Shown: positions 35,913-45,820 of the stretch, in pieces | Position numbering within the stretch: the stretch's first letter is position 1 | Layout: each line of letters begins with the position of its first letter | From: CALLPQ01 sp039819545 | Lineage (GTDB): Bacteria > Pseudomonadota > Alphaproteobacteria > Caulobacterales > Parvularculaceae | NCBI GenBank assembly: GCA_039819545.1 | Contig: JBCBRS010000007.1 | Coordinates: 66,596 to 130,595 of the forward strand | Length of the DNA stretch: 64,000 nucleotides | Direction: 5' to 3' | Position numbers and translations under genes: made by a program | Notes under the pieces: generated by a model | Databases searched by the model: none | The model's input: the letters and a program-made list of their open reading frames with translations, nothing else | What the model was told of the DNA's origin: nothing

Positions 35913-36877
35913 AGCTGGGTTAACAAGCGGTCGGCCATGGCCGTTCCGCTGTCAAACCCATCCTCGGCGCGCGCGCCAAGGCACCAGTCCCCGCCCACGA
36001 GAATACGCTGGTCATCTGTATGCAGAAAAGCCTTACCCAGCGGCGTTGATGCCATGGCATAGCGCCAGCGATGGGCGGCGAGGTATGGGGCCGTCGGCAG
36101 ATTGCCGCCGAGAATTGGTGCACTCATCGCGAGCAACTGCGTGGCCACATCCTCTTTTTTCGCCTCCAGGTTTGCCGTGCTCCACGCGGGGCTGGCGTGA
36201 ATGACCCATTGATCGCGGGTAAGATCACGGCCGGGTTTGTGGCTGTCCCGGGCAATCCAGGCGATATCACCCTCGTGATCACGGTGGATTACCATGTGCG
36301 TTGTCAGCGGCGTATCGAACGCCGCCATCAGCGTCCAGCAGGGGACCATCGCCACCCGGTCAAGCGCAGCGGTGAGACCCGATACGCCGCCCACCAGCGC
36401 CCGGGCCTGCACGCTCGGCACGGTGCTCACGACAAAATCAAACCAATGTGTTTCACCGGTTTCATTCACGGTGACGGCCCAGCGGTCGCCATCGCGGGTC
36501 AGCGGTGCGACCGTGTGCTCAAAACGGATATCGAGCCCGTCAGCAAAGGGCGCCAGCAGGGCATTCATCCGGGGTGTACCGACGATTTTCGTTGGTTTAT
36601 CGGCTTTGCCATCCGGTTCCCAAATGGCGCCGCTTCCGTGCTGGACCGTCTCGTCCAGAAAAGCCTTGAACCCGTCCCCGCGGACGGTGAGGTATTGTGC
36701 GCCATGGTCAAACTGGACACCGCTTCGGCTTGTCCGGGTGGAAAGTCGCCCGCCAAGGCCTCGGCTTTTTTCAAAAATGACCGCTTGGTGACCCGCAGCT
36801 GCCAGCCGCCGCGCCACGGTTATTCCTGTGATCCCCGCGCCAATAACAGCAATAGGGTGCGGTGTGCTGATCGTCAT
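35909..36877 (-). CDS. FAD-dependent oxidoreductase (renalase-like amine oxidase fold)
   Basis: 322-aa flavoprotein. The N-terminal dinucleotide motif is IAVIGAGITGITVARRLAAAGH, followed by FEKSRGLGGRLSTR and FDHGAQYLTVR, the pattern of renalase-type proteins. The C-terminal FAD segment is RILVGGDWCLGARAEDGFDSG. It shares 4 bases with the carA stop (ATGA), so it is cotranscribed downstream of carA. It converges with rarD, overlapping by 4 bp. Substrate unknown. Confidence 0.87.
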   Translation of the reverse strand: MTISTPHPIAVIGAGITGITVARRLAAAGHQAVIFEKSRGLGGRLSTRTSRSGVQFDHGAQYLTVRGDGFKAFLDETVQHGSGAIWEPDGKADKPTKIVGTPRMNALLAPFADGLDIRFEHTVAPLTRDGDRWAVTVNETGETHWFDFVVSTVPSVQARALVGGVSGLTAALDRVAMVPCWTLMAAFDTPLTTHMVIHRDHEGDIAWIARDSHKPGRDLTRDQWVIHASPAWSTANLEAKKEDVATQLLAMSAPILGGNLPTAPYLAAHRWRYAMASTPLGKAFLHTDDQRILVGGDWCLGARAEDGFDSGTAMADRLLTQL

Positions 36878-38055
36878 GCGGCTGTCTTCAGCTGACTGAC
36901 AAATTGAGTAAAGACATAAAAACTGTCTTGTGGCCCGGGGCTCGCCTCGGGGTGATGTTGGACAGAGGAAACGGGCTTACCGGTCAGGGCAATGCCGCAA
37001 TTGGTATTGTCAAAAAGGGACACATGGGTCTCCTCAACCCCGTCGGGCAGGCTGTCGCGGTCAACCGCAAAGCCGTGGTTCATGGAGACAATCTCCACCT
37101 TACCCGTGGCAAGGTTCTTCACTGGATGGTTCGCGCCGTGATGACCTTGCGCCATTTTTACGGTTTTTGCACCTAGCGCGATGGCCAGCACTTGATGGCC
37201 AAGGCAGATCCCGAACAGGGGCACGCCCGCATCAATCAGTAAGCGGATGACTGGAACAGCATAGGTCCCCGTCGCGGCCGGGTCACCGGGCCCGTTGGAA
37301 AGAACAACCCCATCGGGCTTTGCCGCCATGATTGTCTCATAGGATGACGTTGCGGGTAGCACTGTCACGCGGGCATCGCACTGGGCAAGCTGGCGCAGGA
37401 TGTTTTCCTTCACACCATAATCGATCACCACAATATGCGGGGCACCCGCTTGGTTGGTGTCGACCCGGCGATAGCCTTTGGTCAGGTCCCACGCCCCTGT
37501 CTGGTGATCAAAGGGTGCTGGCGTCGTCAGATCACTGGCAAGATCGGCCCCCTCAAGGCCCTTCCAGCCCCTGGCCTGTGCCGCAAGGGCCTCCACATCG
37601 AATCGGCCTGCCGGGTCATGGGCGATCACGCCGTGGGGCATGCCCTGTTCACGCACAAAATTCGTAAGGGCCCGCGTATCCACACCGCTAAGTCCGATGA
37701 TCCCTCTGCGGTTGAGCCAGCCCGGTAAGTCGAATTGGGAACGATAGTTGGAGGGGCTGGTTACGCTGGCGCGAAAAATGACCCCGCGCGCGGCAGACAC
37801 CGACTGCGGCCCCGCATTTTCCATGTCGTCATTATTGACCCCCACATTGCCAATATGGGGAAAGGTGAAGGTGACCAATTGCCCGGCATAGGAGGGGTCG
37901 GTCAGGATTTCCTGATAGCCCGTCATGGCTGTGTTGAAGCAGACTTCGCCGACGGCGCTACCCGCGGCGCCGAGCCCGCGGCCTCGCAAAACCGCACCAT
38001 TGGCCAGAACCAGGATGCCGGTGTCGAGGGTTGGGGTGGGTTGACTTCGGTTCAT
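36874..38055 (-). CDS. carA: carbamoyl-phosphate synthase small subunit
   Basis: 393-aa glutaminase subunit supplying ammonia to CarB for arginine and pyrimidine synthesis. The N-terminal CPSase part has CFNTAMTGYQEILTDPSYAGQ and FTFPHIGNVGVN. The class I glutamine amidotransferase part has LSNGPGDPAA, the catalytic cysteine in LFGICLGHQVLAIALGAKT, and the His/Glu pair in SSVQHHPEASPGP. carB is not beside it; the downstream gene is a flavoprotein. It is divergent from the yqeY-like gene. Confidence 0.96.
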   Translation of the reverse strand: MNRSQPTPTLDTGILVLANGAVLRGRGLGAAGSAVGEVCFNTAMTGYQEILTDPSYAGQLVTFTFPHIGNVGVNNDDMENAGPQSVSAARGVIFRASVTSPSNYRSQFDLPGWLNRRGIIGLSGVDTRALTNFVREQGMPHGVIAHDPAGRFDVEALAAQARGWKGLEGADLASDLTTPAPFDHQTGAWDLTKGYRRVDTNQAGAPHIVVIDYGVKENILRQLAQCDARVTVLPATSSYETIMAAKPDGVVLSNGPGDPAATGTYAVPVIRLLIDAGVPLFGICLGHQVLAIALGAKTVKMAQGHHGANHPVKNLATGKVEIVSMNHGFAVDRDSLPDGVEETHVSLFDNTNCGIALTGKPVSSVQHHPEASPGPQDSFYVFTQFVSQLKTAA

Positions 38056-38278
38056 AAGAGCATATGTCCTTCGGCCTCGGTCGGGGCCGCTTGCAGGGCC
38101 CGGCGCGGGTGCGAGAGCAAATTGGAGTGACCCGCTCGCAAATTGTCCGAGGCATATGGAAACGCATACGCGCGGTCAAGAACATAAGCGACAGGATTTT
38201 GCCCCTGGCCTAAAACGCCTGTCATCTTGTCGCCTCCAGACCCGTCATTTGACCTTGTCCACAGAGAAAGTGATCACC

Positions 38279-38773
38279 ATGAGCGAGCCCCTTCCTTTGC
38301 GTGAGCGTATCGATACGGCCCTGAAGACGGCCATGAAGGCCCGGGACGATAAAACCCGGGTGGCAACATTGCGGCTGATCAATGCGGCGATTAAAGACCG
38401 CGATATTGCCGCGCGCGGGGAAGATCGATGCGACGGGGCAACCGAAGAAGAGATCTTGGGCATCCTCACCAAAATGGTGCGCCAGCGTGAGGAAAGCTCA
38501 GCGAGCTTTGAGGCCGGAGGTCGCCCCGAACTGGCCGAACAGGAACGGGCCGAAATTGAAATCATTCGTGACTTCATGCCGCGCCAAATGGACGCCAGCG
38601 AAGTGGAAGCTGCGGTGGCCGATGTGGTTGCCGAAATTGAAGCAACGAGCCTGAAAGATATGGGCAAATGCATGGGCGCGCTAAAAGCGCGACATCAGGG
38701 TGCCATGGATTTTGGCCAGGCTGGAAAAATTCTCAAAGCCAAGCTGTCAGGTAAGCCCGCGGACGATCAATAA
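38279..38773 (+). CDS. GatB/YqeY domain protein
   Basis: 164-aa helical YqeY protein. Signature: REIRDTALKTAMKARDD-like start, then TRVATLRLINAAIKDRDI, EEILGILTKMVRQREES, EIEIIRDFMPRQMD and MGKCMGALKARHQGAMDFG. YqeY resembles the tail domain of GatB and is often near carA or dnaG/rpoD in alphaproteobacteria; role in tRNA or amidotransfer is unproven. ATG 38279 starts the conserved part. Its TAA shares one base with the next ATG. Confidence 0.9.
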   Translation: MSEPLPLRERIDTALKTAMKARDDKTRVATLRLINAAIKDRDIAARGEDRCDGATEEEILGILTKMVRQREESSASFEAGGRPELAEQERAEIEIIRDFMPRQMDASEVEAAVADVVAEIEATSLKDMGKCMGALKARHQGAMDFGQAGKILKAKLSGKPADDQ

Positions 38774-40947
38774 TGGTGCGCCGTATCCTGACGATTAGCG
38801 GTTGTCTTCTGGCAATTGCGGTGATCCTGCTCGCGCTGTTGACCTGGTCACCGCGTCGCACGGTCCTTGACCGTGACGCGATCATCGCCCGGGCGCAAAC
38901 CTACGAAACACTGATCCTGCGCGATGAGTGGGGTGTTCCCCATCTGGCTGGCGAGACAACGCCCGACGCTGTCTTCGGTCTTGCCTATGCCCATGCGGAA
39001 GATGATTTTGCCACTATTCAGGAGGCAACGGCCGCAACGCGCGGGGTGTTGGCCCGTTACCGCGGGGTTGATGCGGCGCCTACGGATTATATCGTCAATC
39101 TACTGGGTGTGTGGGAGACACTTGAATCGCGGTATGACAGCGATATTCCAGGTGAGGTAAAGGCTATTGCTCAAGCCTATGCCGACGGAATCAATCTTTA
39201 TGCGGTTCATCATCCAGAAACCTCTTGGCCTGGTCTGATGCCCGTGACGGCGCAGGACGTCGTGGCGGGATTTGTTTTCAAGACGCCATTTTTCTACGGC
39301 CTTGATGAGACACTGATGACGCTTTTTGACGATGGGAAGGTGCCGGCTCTCGCCCTTGATCCGGGTGGCGGGCAGCAGGTTTGGGCACCAGGCAAACGCA
39401 CCATGGGCGAGCGTGGATCAAATGCGTTTGCGGTGTCGCCGGAGCGCAGCGGCGACGGTGTCACGCGGCTTGTGATCAATTCTCATCAACCCCTTGCCGG
39501 GCCCGTCGCGTGGTATGAAGCGCATTTAATGACGGCCGACGGCCTCAATATTCTGGGTGGCACATTTCCCGGCGCGCCCCTCATTCTTCATGGTTTTACG
39601 CCAAACCACGGTTGGGCCAACACCGTGAACAAACCCGACCTTGTCGATGTCTACCGGCTGGTGCGAAACCCCAATGATGCGCAGACCTATCAACTAGACG
39701 GTGACTGGACCGCGTTTGAAGAGCGCGAAATCACGCTGCGGGTTGGTTTGTTCGGGCCTTTTGCGCTCCCGGTAAAACGCCGCATTTTGCGCAGTGAACA
39801 TGGCCCCGTCATTGAAGCAAAGCACGGCACTTACGCGATTCGCTATGCGGGTATGGATGAGATTGGCCAAATGGAGCAGTATTATGCGCTCAACAAGGCG
39901 CAGGATATTGGCGATTTCATCAACGCCATGGCGCTCAATGCGCTACCCTCGATCAATTATATCTATGCTGACAAGTTAGGCAATATCCTGTTCCTTCATA
40001 ATGGTCAGTATCCAGACCGTATACCGGGATGGGATTGGGCAAAAGTACTGCCGGGGGATCGCCGGGCCCTGATCTGGCAAGACTATCGGCCCTATGACGC
40101 GGTGCCCATCCTCGTAAACCCGCAAAGCGGGTTTATCTGGAATGCCAATAATGCCCCGACCATGGCGACCGATGGCGATGACAATCTTGATAGGGCTGAT
40201 TTTCCCGTCACGATGGGTTTGCAAACAAACAGCACCAATCGGTCCTTGCGGATTGCCGAGTTGAGTGATGTTGGTAAAACGCTAAAGCCTGTCTCACGCG
40301 AGCGCCTTCTGGCAATGAAGTTTGATACCGCCTATGCGCAAGGCTCCCTCGCACGCGAGATAATCGACGATGTTCTGGCACGTGACTGGTCCGCTGATCC
40401 GGATCTTGAGGCTGCAGCAGCGCACCTTCGCGGCTGGAATTTTGATACGGCGCTGGATAATCAACATGCAGCGCTCGGGGTACTGACAATTCTGCCGGAG
40501 GTAACGGCACCTTTTACAAAAGTTACGCCGCCAGACCGCGGCGATGCGTTTATTGAGGCGGTGAAAATTCTAGGCGGGGCCCACGGGCGGCTTGATGTGC
40601 CTTGGGGCATGGTCAACCGGCTGGTGCGCGGTGAGGCGTCTTGGCCTGTTGCAGGTGGGCCCGATATCCTGCGCGCAATTTATCCGGCGGCGCTACGCCG
40701 CGATGGGACGTTGCATGCAACCGCTGGTGATGGTTGGACTGCGCTTGTGGAGTGGGACGCTAAGGGTGAGATTTCTGCGGAGGTCATCCACAATTACGGA
40801 TCAAATGCCAGCGACCCCGCCTCGGCGCATTATGCGGATCAGGCCCCGTTGTTTGCGCGCCAGGCATTTCGCCGCGCGAATATCGACCCCGACGCCGTCC
40901 TTGCGGCCGCAACGCAGCGTTACCATCCCCTTGATCGCGCGCCCTGA
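38773..40947 (+). CDS. penicillin acylase family Ntn-hydrolase
   Basis: 724-aa Ntn-hydrolase precursor. An N-terminal membrane/signal segment (ILTISGCLLAIAVILLALL) precedes the alpha chain with LILRDEWGVPHLAGET and DAVFGLAYAHAEDDF. The autocleavage nucleophile is Ser216 in GERGSNAFAVSPERS, the start of the beta chain. Downstream are LGGTFPGAPLILHGFTPNHGWANT, which supports the oxyanion/substrate pocket, and NALPSINYIYADKLGNILFLHNG. Family members hydrolyse amides such as beta-lactam side chains or N-acyl-homoserine lactones; the substrate here cannot be predicted. It overlaps the YqeY gene by one base. Confidence 0.92.
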   Translation: MVRRILTISGCLLAIAVILLALLTWSPRRTVLDRDAIIARAQTYETLILRDEWGVPHLAGETTPDAVFGLAYAHAEDDFATIQEATAATRGVLARYRGVDAAPTDYIVNLLGVWETLESRYDSDIPGEVKAIAQAYADGINLYAVHHPETSWPGLMPVTAQDVVAGFVFKTPFFYGLDETLMTLFDDGKVPALALDPGGGQQVWAPGKRTMGERGSNAFAVSPERSGDGVTRLVINSHQPLAGPVAWYEAHLMTADGLNILGGTFPGAPLILHGFTPNHGWANTVNKPDLVDVYRLVRNPNDAQTYQLDGDWTAFEEREITLRVGLFGPFALPVKRRILRSEHGPVIEAKHGTYAIRYAGMDEIGQMEQYYALNKAQDIGDFINAMALNALPSINYIYADKLGNILFLHNGQYPDRIPGWDWAKVLPGDRRALIWQDYRPYDAVPILVNPQSGFIWNANNAPTMATDGDDNLDRADFPVTMGLQTNSTNRSLRIAELSDVGKTLKPVSRERLLAMKFDTAYAQGSLAREIIDDVLARDWSADPDLEAAAAHLRGWNFDTALDNQHAALGVLTILPEVTAPFTKVTPPDRGDAFIEAVKILGGAHGRLDVPWGMVNRLVRGEASWPVAGGPDILRAIYPAALRRDGTLHATAGDGWTALVEWDAKGEISAEVIHNYGSNASDPASAHYADQAPLFARQAFRRANIDPDAVLAAATQRYHPLDRAP

Positions 40948-41042
40948 AAAAGCAGGCGAGCCAACTGCGCTCAAGTCTCGTTTGGGGCGGGCTGGTGGGT
41001 TAGGACAAGCCCAACGCTAATGCCAATTCGAGGAGCAACCCG

Positions 41043-41837
41043 ATGATCATGAAAGACCTGTTTTCGCTGAAAGACCGTGTGGCGGTCGTGACCGGGGGCT
41101 CGCGCGGGATTGGAAAAATGATCGCGCAGGGCTTTCTGGAGCAAGGGGCAAAAGTCTATATTACCGCGCGCAAGGCCCCGGCCTGTGATCAGACCGCCGA
41201 AGAGCTATCAAAGCTGGGTGGGTCCTGCATTTCCTTGCCCCACGATCTTTCGACGCTGGAGGGGATTGATCAGTTTGTGCAGGAATTTGGCACCCATGAG
41301 GATGGCCTCGATATCCTCGTCAACAATGCTGGTGCGGCATGGGGAGAAGATTTTACGACCTTCCCCGAAAGCGGTTGGGACAAGGTGATGGATCTGAATG
41401 TGAAGTCGCCCTTCTTTTTAACCAAAGCTCTTCATACGCATCTGAAAAAACGCGCATCCAGCACTGCGCCTTCCAAGGTTATCAATATTGCCTCTATTGA
41501 TGGGGTGCGGATCAATCCGTGGGAAACATATTCTTATCAAGCCTCCAAGGCGGCAATGATCCATCTGACCCGGCGCATGGCCGCGCGTCTGATCAAGGAT
41601 CAGATTGCGGTGAGCGCCATTGCACCCGGTGCCTTTGCGTCGGACATGAACCGGGCCGCACGCGACGCCGGTGATGCTGTAGGTAAGATGGTTCCAGCCG
41701 GCCGGATTGGCGAAGATAGCGATATGGCGGGTACGGCGGTTTATCTTGCTTCGCGCGCTGGAAACTATGTGGTTGGTGAAACGGTCGCCGTGGATGGCGG
41801 CGTTGCGTATTCCAGCACGGGCGAAAGCTGGGGCTAA
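41043..41837 (+). CDS. SDR family oxidoreductase
   Basis: 264-aa classical short-chain dehydrogenase. Cofactor motif VTGGSRGIGKMIAQGFLEQG, NNAGAAWG, catalytic Ser in INIASIDGVR and the Y-x-x-x-K pair in YSYQASKAAMIHL. The C-terminal end SRAGNYVVGETVAVDGGVAYS is standard. GAGGAG precedes the start; ATG 41049 is a slight alternative. It is followed by a second, more distant SDR. Substrate unknown. Confidence 0.92.
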   Translation: MIMKDLFSLKDRVAVVTGGSRGIGKMIAQGFLEQGAKVYITARKAPACDQTAEELSKLGGSCISLPHDLSTLEGIDQFVQEFGTHEDGLDILVNNAGAAWGEDFTTFPESGWDKVMDLNVKSPFFLTKALHTHLKKRASSTAPSKVINIASIDGVRINPWETYSYQASKAAMIHLTRRMAARLIKDQIAVSAIAPGAFASDMNRAARDAGDAVGKMVPAGRIGEDSDMAGTAVYLASRAGNYVVGETVAVDGGVAYSSTGESWG

Positions 41838-41871
41838 ACGAACGGCGCGGTTCGGCTACAGGAGGTAAGCC

Positions 41872-42843
41872 ATGGCATCGGAATATCAGGTTCCCATCGA
41901 TACAAGACTGCCTGCCAAGCCAGAGCCTGAGACGGTTTTAGGCAACTGTGACCTGCAGGGAAAGGTGGCGATTGTTACCGGCGGTTATTCCGGGATCGGT
42001 CTGGAGACAACCCGCGCGCTGGCTGGCGCCGGAGCTCACGTGATCGTACCGGTCCGTTCCCCAGAAAAAGCGCGAGAGGCGTTATCCTGCGTAGAGGGTT
42101 CAGTAACCGCAGCGACCATGGATCTTAGTGATCTTGCGTCAGTGCATACCTTTGCACGGACCCTTGGTGATCAGCATACGGCGCTTGACCTGTTGATCAG
42201 TAATGCCGGGATTATGGCATGCCCCGAAACACGAATAGGCCCGGGGTGGGAGGCGCAATTTGCCACGAACCATCTGGGCCACTTTGCCTTGGTTGAAGCC
42301 CTCATCCCGCTTTTGCGGGCGGCGCAGGGCGCGCGGATCGTCTGTCTAAGTTCGGTTGCCCATAAACGCACCGATGTGCACTGGGAGGATATTCATTTTG
42401 AGCGCGCGGCCTATCACAAGTGGGAGGCTTATGCTCAATCAAAGACCGCCAACGCGCTGCATGCGGTCGGCCTTGATCGTCGTTTGAAGGATGATGGTGT
42501 TCGTGCCTTTGCGGTGCATCCGGGCGGTATCCTGACCCCGCTCCAACGCCATTTGCCCAAAGAAGAAATGATTGCGCTTGGCTGGATTGATGAAAGCGGG
42601 GCGATACCCGACGCAGCAAAACCGTTCTTCAAAACCCCTACCCAGGGGGCGGCAACCTCGCTCTGGTGTGCCGTCAGCCCTGACCTCGACGGCATTGGCG
42701 GTGTCTATTGCGAGGACTGCAATATTGCCGTGGTTGCTGGCCCCGACAGCCCGCCCTACGGACAGGTTGCTCCCTTTGCTGTTGATGAGGCTGGCGCAGA
42801 GCGGCTCTGGGCCGTCACCGAGGCCATGATCGCAGATCAATAA
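41872..42843 (+). CDS. SDR family oxidoreductase (retinol dehydrogenase-like)
   Basis: 323-aa extended SDR of the retinol/WWOX-type group. It has VTGGYSGIGLETTRALAGAGAHV, the LISNAGIMACPETR segment, the catalytic Ser in VCLSSVAHKRTDVHW and Y-A-Q-S-K in KWEAYAQSKTANALHAVGL. Start follows AGGAGG. It forms a pair with the preceding SDR gene. It ends 92 bp before tRNA-Pro. Confidence 0.9.
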   Translation: MASEYQVPIDTRLPAKPEPETVLGNCDLQGKVAIVTGGYSGIGLETTRALAGAGAHVIVPVRSPEKAREALSCVEGSVTAATMDLSDLASVHTFARTLGDQHTALDLLISNAGIMACPETRIGPGWEAQFATNHLGHFALVEALIPLLRAAQGARIVCLSSVAHKRTDVHWEDIHFERAAYHKWEAYAQSKTANALHAVGLDRRLKDDGVRAFAVHPGGILTPLQRHLPKEEMIALGWIDESGAIPDAAKPFFKTPTQGAATSLWCAVSPDLDGIGGVYCEDCNIAVVAGPDSPPYGQVAPFAVDEAGAERLWAVTEAMIADQ

Positions 42844-42894
42844 CTGGCATTACGGTAAATACGCAATTCTAACGGTATCTCGCGGAATTTTCGC

Positions 42895-42924
42895 TTGCAT
42901 TTTCAACCCAAAACCACCATTACG
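42895..42924 (+). promoter_or_regulatory. candidate promoter of tRNA-Pro
   Basis: TTGCAT at 42895-42900 and ATTACG at 42919-42924 with an 18-bp spacer, 11 bases before the tRNA 5' end. Both hexamers are only partial matches to the sigma-70 consensus. Confidence 0.35.
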
Positions 42925-42935
42925 CGTGCCTCAGT

Positions 42936-43012
<77 letters not shown>

Positions 43013-43158
43013 CTTTTCTCAACGAGACTGTCAATAGGATCGTCTTTCCGGGCAAGCGCAGCGCCAACCTGAAGTCGGTCCGACACTATCCGTACCCGGC
43101 CCAGGAGGTCCCGGTGTGGGGACTGGGTATGTGATGTTTTTGGCGATGGGGTGCGTGC

Positions 43159-44799
43159 TTAACCCAAGCGGCCAAACATCATCAGGAATGCAATCGTCGC
43201 CACAAAGAATACCGGCAGGCCCCAACACAGGGCGTCTACTTTGCCCGGGGCCATATACCAACCACCGGACTTTAACGGTAGGCCTTCATTACGAAAGCGC
43301 GCCAATTGCCCGGCTACCGTTTGCGGGTGCCAGTCGGTTTTGCGACCATCAAGCACAATGCTCATAACCCACCCAACGACGATATTTACCCCGCCGCCAA
43401 TGACCACATACCAGGGCCAGGCAATCGTCAATGCTGGAATATTCAGGGGCGCGATGCCGTTCACCACGACGATCAGGGCGATAAATCCAGCGGCCACACC
43501 GCACAGAAGACCACGCTCAGTCGCATGTTTGGAGAAAAAGCCCAGGAAATACATGGCGAGTTTTGCACCCACGAAATAGGAAGCGACTTTTGTCAATTGT
43601 TCGAGAATCGATCCGCCACTTTCGATAAACGCAAACGCGATGGGAATCGCAATGATGCCCCAGACCACGGTCAGCGCCCGTGACAGCAACAGATAATGCG
43701 CCTCCGACCCGGTGTTATTGAAAAAGCGATGATAGAAATCAGTAATAGAGACCGTCGACAGGGAGTTGAACGCCGACGACAGGCTCGACATGGAGGCAGA
43801 CAGCACCGCAGCCGCGATAACGCCCAGCAAGCCTGGTATCGCAAGACTGCGCGCGAAGGTCAGGATAATGGCGTTTGACTGCTCAAACGGCTGGCCATCA
43901 AAATGCACATAAAGGAGCGCGCCGATAAAGAAGAACAAGAAATAGATGAAGAACGCCGCATAGCCCATCATCAGATAGGATTTTTTTGCATCGCCAATAT
44001 TTTTGGCTGCCAGCGCCCGCTGAACCATCATCTGGTTGGCCCCATAAACGGTGATATGGAACAGCGTCATGGCAAAGACGCCCGCCCAAATGGTGGGCGC
44101 AACCGAGAAATCGAGATCGGTATTGATGGGATTCAGTTTGCCGTCGGCAGCAAGCCGCGCAAACGCATCATCAAGCGGTGCCGTTGCCGTCATGGCGTTG
44201 TAAAGAATAATCCCGGCACCGATGAACAGGATGATACCTTGCAAGACATCGGTCCAGATCACCGCATTCATACCGCCTAGCATGGTATAGCCGAGAACGA
44301 TGACCGTCATCACGACGATGGCTGTGCGCACCTCCATGCCTGTGACAAACGTTACCACGATGGCGGTGGCGGTCAGAATGGAGGCTGAGGTAATCGTCTG
44401 GGTAATGAGGAATAGCCCGGACATGACGGTGCGTGAGGCCACGCCAAACCGGCGTTCCAGATAATCATAGATGGAGGCGACGCCGCTATTGTAAAAAAAT
44501 GGCAGGAACACCACCACCACGACGAAGATCACCAAGGGGTAATTTACGTGGATGGCGAGGGCCGCCATGCCCGATCCGTAGGCCCAGGCCGGTCCGCCAA
44601 GGAATGAAAGCGCGCTCACATAGGTGGCAATAACGGAGATGCCGATGGCCCACCAGGGGGTCATACGGGTGCCCAGCTGAAAATCCTCCGCAGACTGAAC
44701 ACGCTTGCTTAACGCAAAGCCAAGGCCGAGATTGCCGAACAGATAGGCAAGGACAATAGCCCAGTTTAGTGGTCCAAATCCTACCATTGTCGTTCCCAT
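43159..44799 (-). CDS. sodium:solute symporter family transporter
   Basis: 546-aa SSS-family inner-membrane symporter with about 13-14 helices. It starts with NWAIVLAYLFGNLGLGFALSKRV, then RMTPWWAIGISVIATYVSALSFLGGPAWAYG, the sodium-site region typical of the family. ALTVVWGIIAIPIAFAF and the C-terminal WPWYVVIGGGVNIVVGW are further helices. It lies 28 bp behind the first tandem-SnoaL gene in the same direction and so belongs to the putative LacI regulon. Likely imports an organic solute with Na+. ATG 44799 or 44787 are both possible. Confidence 0.9.
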   Translation of the reverse strand: MGTTMVGFGPLNWAIVLAYLFGNLGLGFALSKRVQSAEDFQLGTRMTPWWAIGISVIATYVSALSFLGGPAWAYGSGMAALAIHVNYPLVIFVVVVVFLPFFYNSGVASIYDYLERRFGVASRTVMSGLFLITQTITSASILTATAIVVTFVTGMEVRTAIVVMTVIVLGYTMLGGMNAVIWTDVLQGIILFIGAGIILYNAMTATAPLDDAFARLAADGKLNPINTDLDFSVAPTIWAGVFAMTLFHITVYGANQMMVQRALAAKNIGDAKKSYLMMGYAAFFIYFLFFFIGALLYVHFDGQPFEQSNAIILTFARSLAIPGLLGVIAAAVLSASMSSLSSAFNSLSTVSITDFYHRFFNNTGSEAHYLLLSRALTVVWGIIAIPIAFAFIESGGSILEQLTKVASYFVGAKLAMYFLGFFSKHATERGLLCGVAAGFIALIVVVNGIAPLNIPALTIAWPWYVVIGGGVNIVVGWVMSIVLDGRKTDWHPQTVAGQLARFRNEGLPLKSGGWYMAPGKVDALCWGLPVFFVATIAFLMMFGRLG

Positions 44800-44827
44800 C
44801 CGGCGCAAAGCGCCTGTCTTATCGTTT

Positions 44828-45820
44828 TTAAGTGCCTAGCCCTTCAAAGACATCGATCCCGCACTGATGAAACAGGTTTGGAATATCAATAAAGACCCAG
44901 TTCTCTGCGAAACGATCGCCCGAGCGACGCCAAAAATCAATAACACGCATGGTCACTGGCAGGCCGGCCGGCACCGGTGTATCGATCCAGGGGGCGCCGC
45001 TGGTCGTTGCGCGAATACTCGGCCATCCGCCGGAGGCGACGAACGGCCCGTCGGCAAATCGGGTCACATGATCACCGCCAATTCGGTCGGGGACAAAGTC
45101 GAGAAAAGGTTTTTGGTGGTAGCGTTCAAACCCGTCGAGCCCGTGGGTCGCGCCAATCCCGCTTGGTCCGTACCACAACATATCCGAATGCCAGAAATCG
45201 GTCTGATGCATACTCTCTAAGCTGATCCGATCGTAAGACATCAACCCGGCAATCATCGCATTGATAAGGGTGATGGACTGTTGCGTCTGGGCGCCCGGGC
45301 TATCGTTTGAACGCAAGCCATCCTGATCAGCGGGGCCCGGTGCAATAATTTCCGCGCCACGGCTTTTGGGGATCAGATCAATCCCGCCTTGGCGCGCAGT
45401 CCCGATGAGATCAAGCAGCAGATAGGTGCGCGCAATTTTGTCGCCTTCAAATGCCATCAACTCGGCAAAGCGGATAAATGTTAGCTGATTGGTCGGCGGC
45501 AGGGACAACCACGGGGCGCGGAAGGTACCCACAAAATGGCCGGTGCACGCAAGCCAGTCGCTCCCCTCAAAGGAACCGGCAATACGAATGTCGTCACGGC
45601 GTTTAAGATCCGGAAAAGTCGTAAACAAGGGCTGCCAGAAAGTCTCAAGGGCCGCTGAAGCGTCAGCCTGTTCTTGAAAAGGATGGGGAAGAAACCAGTG
45701 AGCGCGGGGATCGACATGGGTCTTGATGGCTGCTTCGACAGCGCGCAAGCCGCCCTGTTGCTGCGCCGCAACATAGTCCGCCCCACAGCGCCGAAGACGC
45801 GTCAAATTATGCTCACTCAC
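44828..45820 (-). CDS. tandem SnoaL/NTF2-like domain protein, paralogue 1
   Basis: 330-aa protein with two NTF2/SnoaL-like halves (about residues 20-150 and 180-325). The second half has LWYGPSGIGATHGLDGF, RYHQKPFLDFVPDRIGGDH, RFADGPFVASGGWPSI and MRVIDFWRR followed by ENWVFIDI. It is closely similar in motif order to the protein at 52391-53404 and more distantly to that at 57051-58151. SnoaL-fold enzymes include polyketide cyclases, hydroxylases and isomerases. GTG start. Operator-like site E lies 41 bp upstream. It is the first gene of an operon with the Na+ symporter. Function unknown. Confidence 0.8.
   Translation of the reverse strand: MSEHNLTRLRRCGADYVAAQQQGGLRAVEAAIKTHVDPRAHWFLPHPFQEQADASAALETFWQPLFTTFPDLKRRDDIRIAGSFEGSDWLACTGHFVGTFRAPWLSLPPTNQLTFIRFAELMAFEGDKIARTYLLLDLIGTARQGGIDLIPKSRGAEIIAPGPADQDGLRSNDSPGAQTQQSITLINAMIAGLMSYDRISLESMHQTDFWHSDMLWYGPSGIGATHGLDGFERYHQKPFLDFVPDRIGGDHVTRFADGPFVASGGWPSIRATTSGAPWIDTPVPAGLPVTMRVIDFWRRSGDRFAENWVFIDIPNLFHQCGIDVFEGLGT

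Noticed and set aside
36071..36895. Long open frame (274 codons) antisense to the renalase-like gene
   Set aside because: Composition and lack of motifs show it to be a shadow of the flavoprotein gene.
38773..40947. Penicillin acylase gene as a beta-lactam resistance gene
   Set aside because: The family has many other substrates and no resistance genes are near, so no such role can be claimed.
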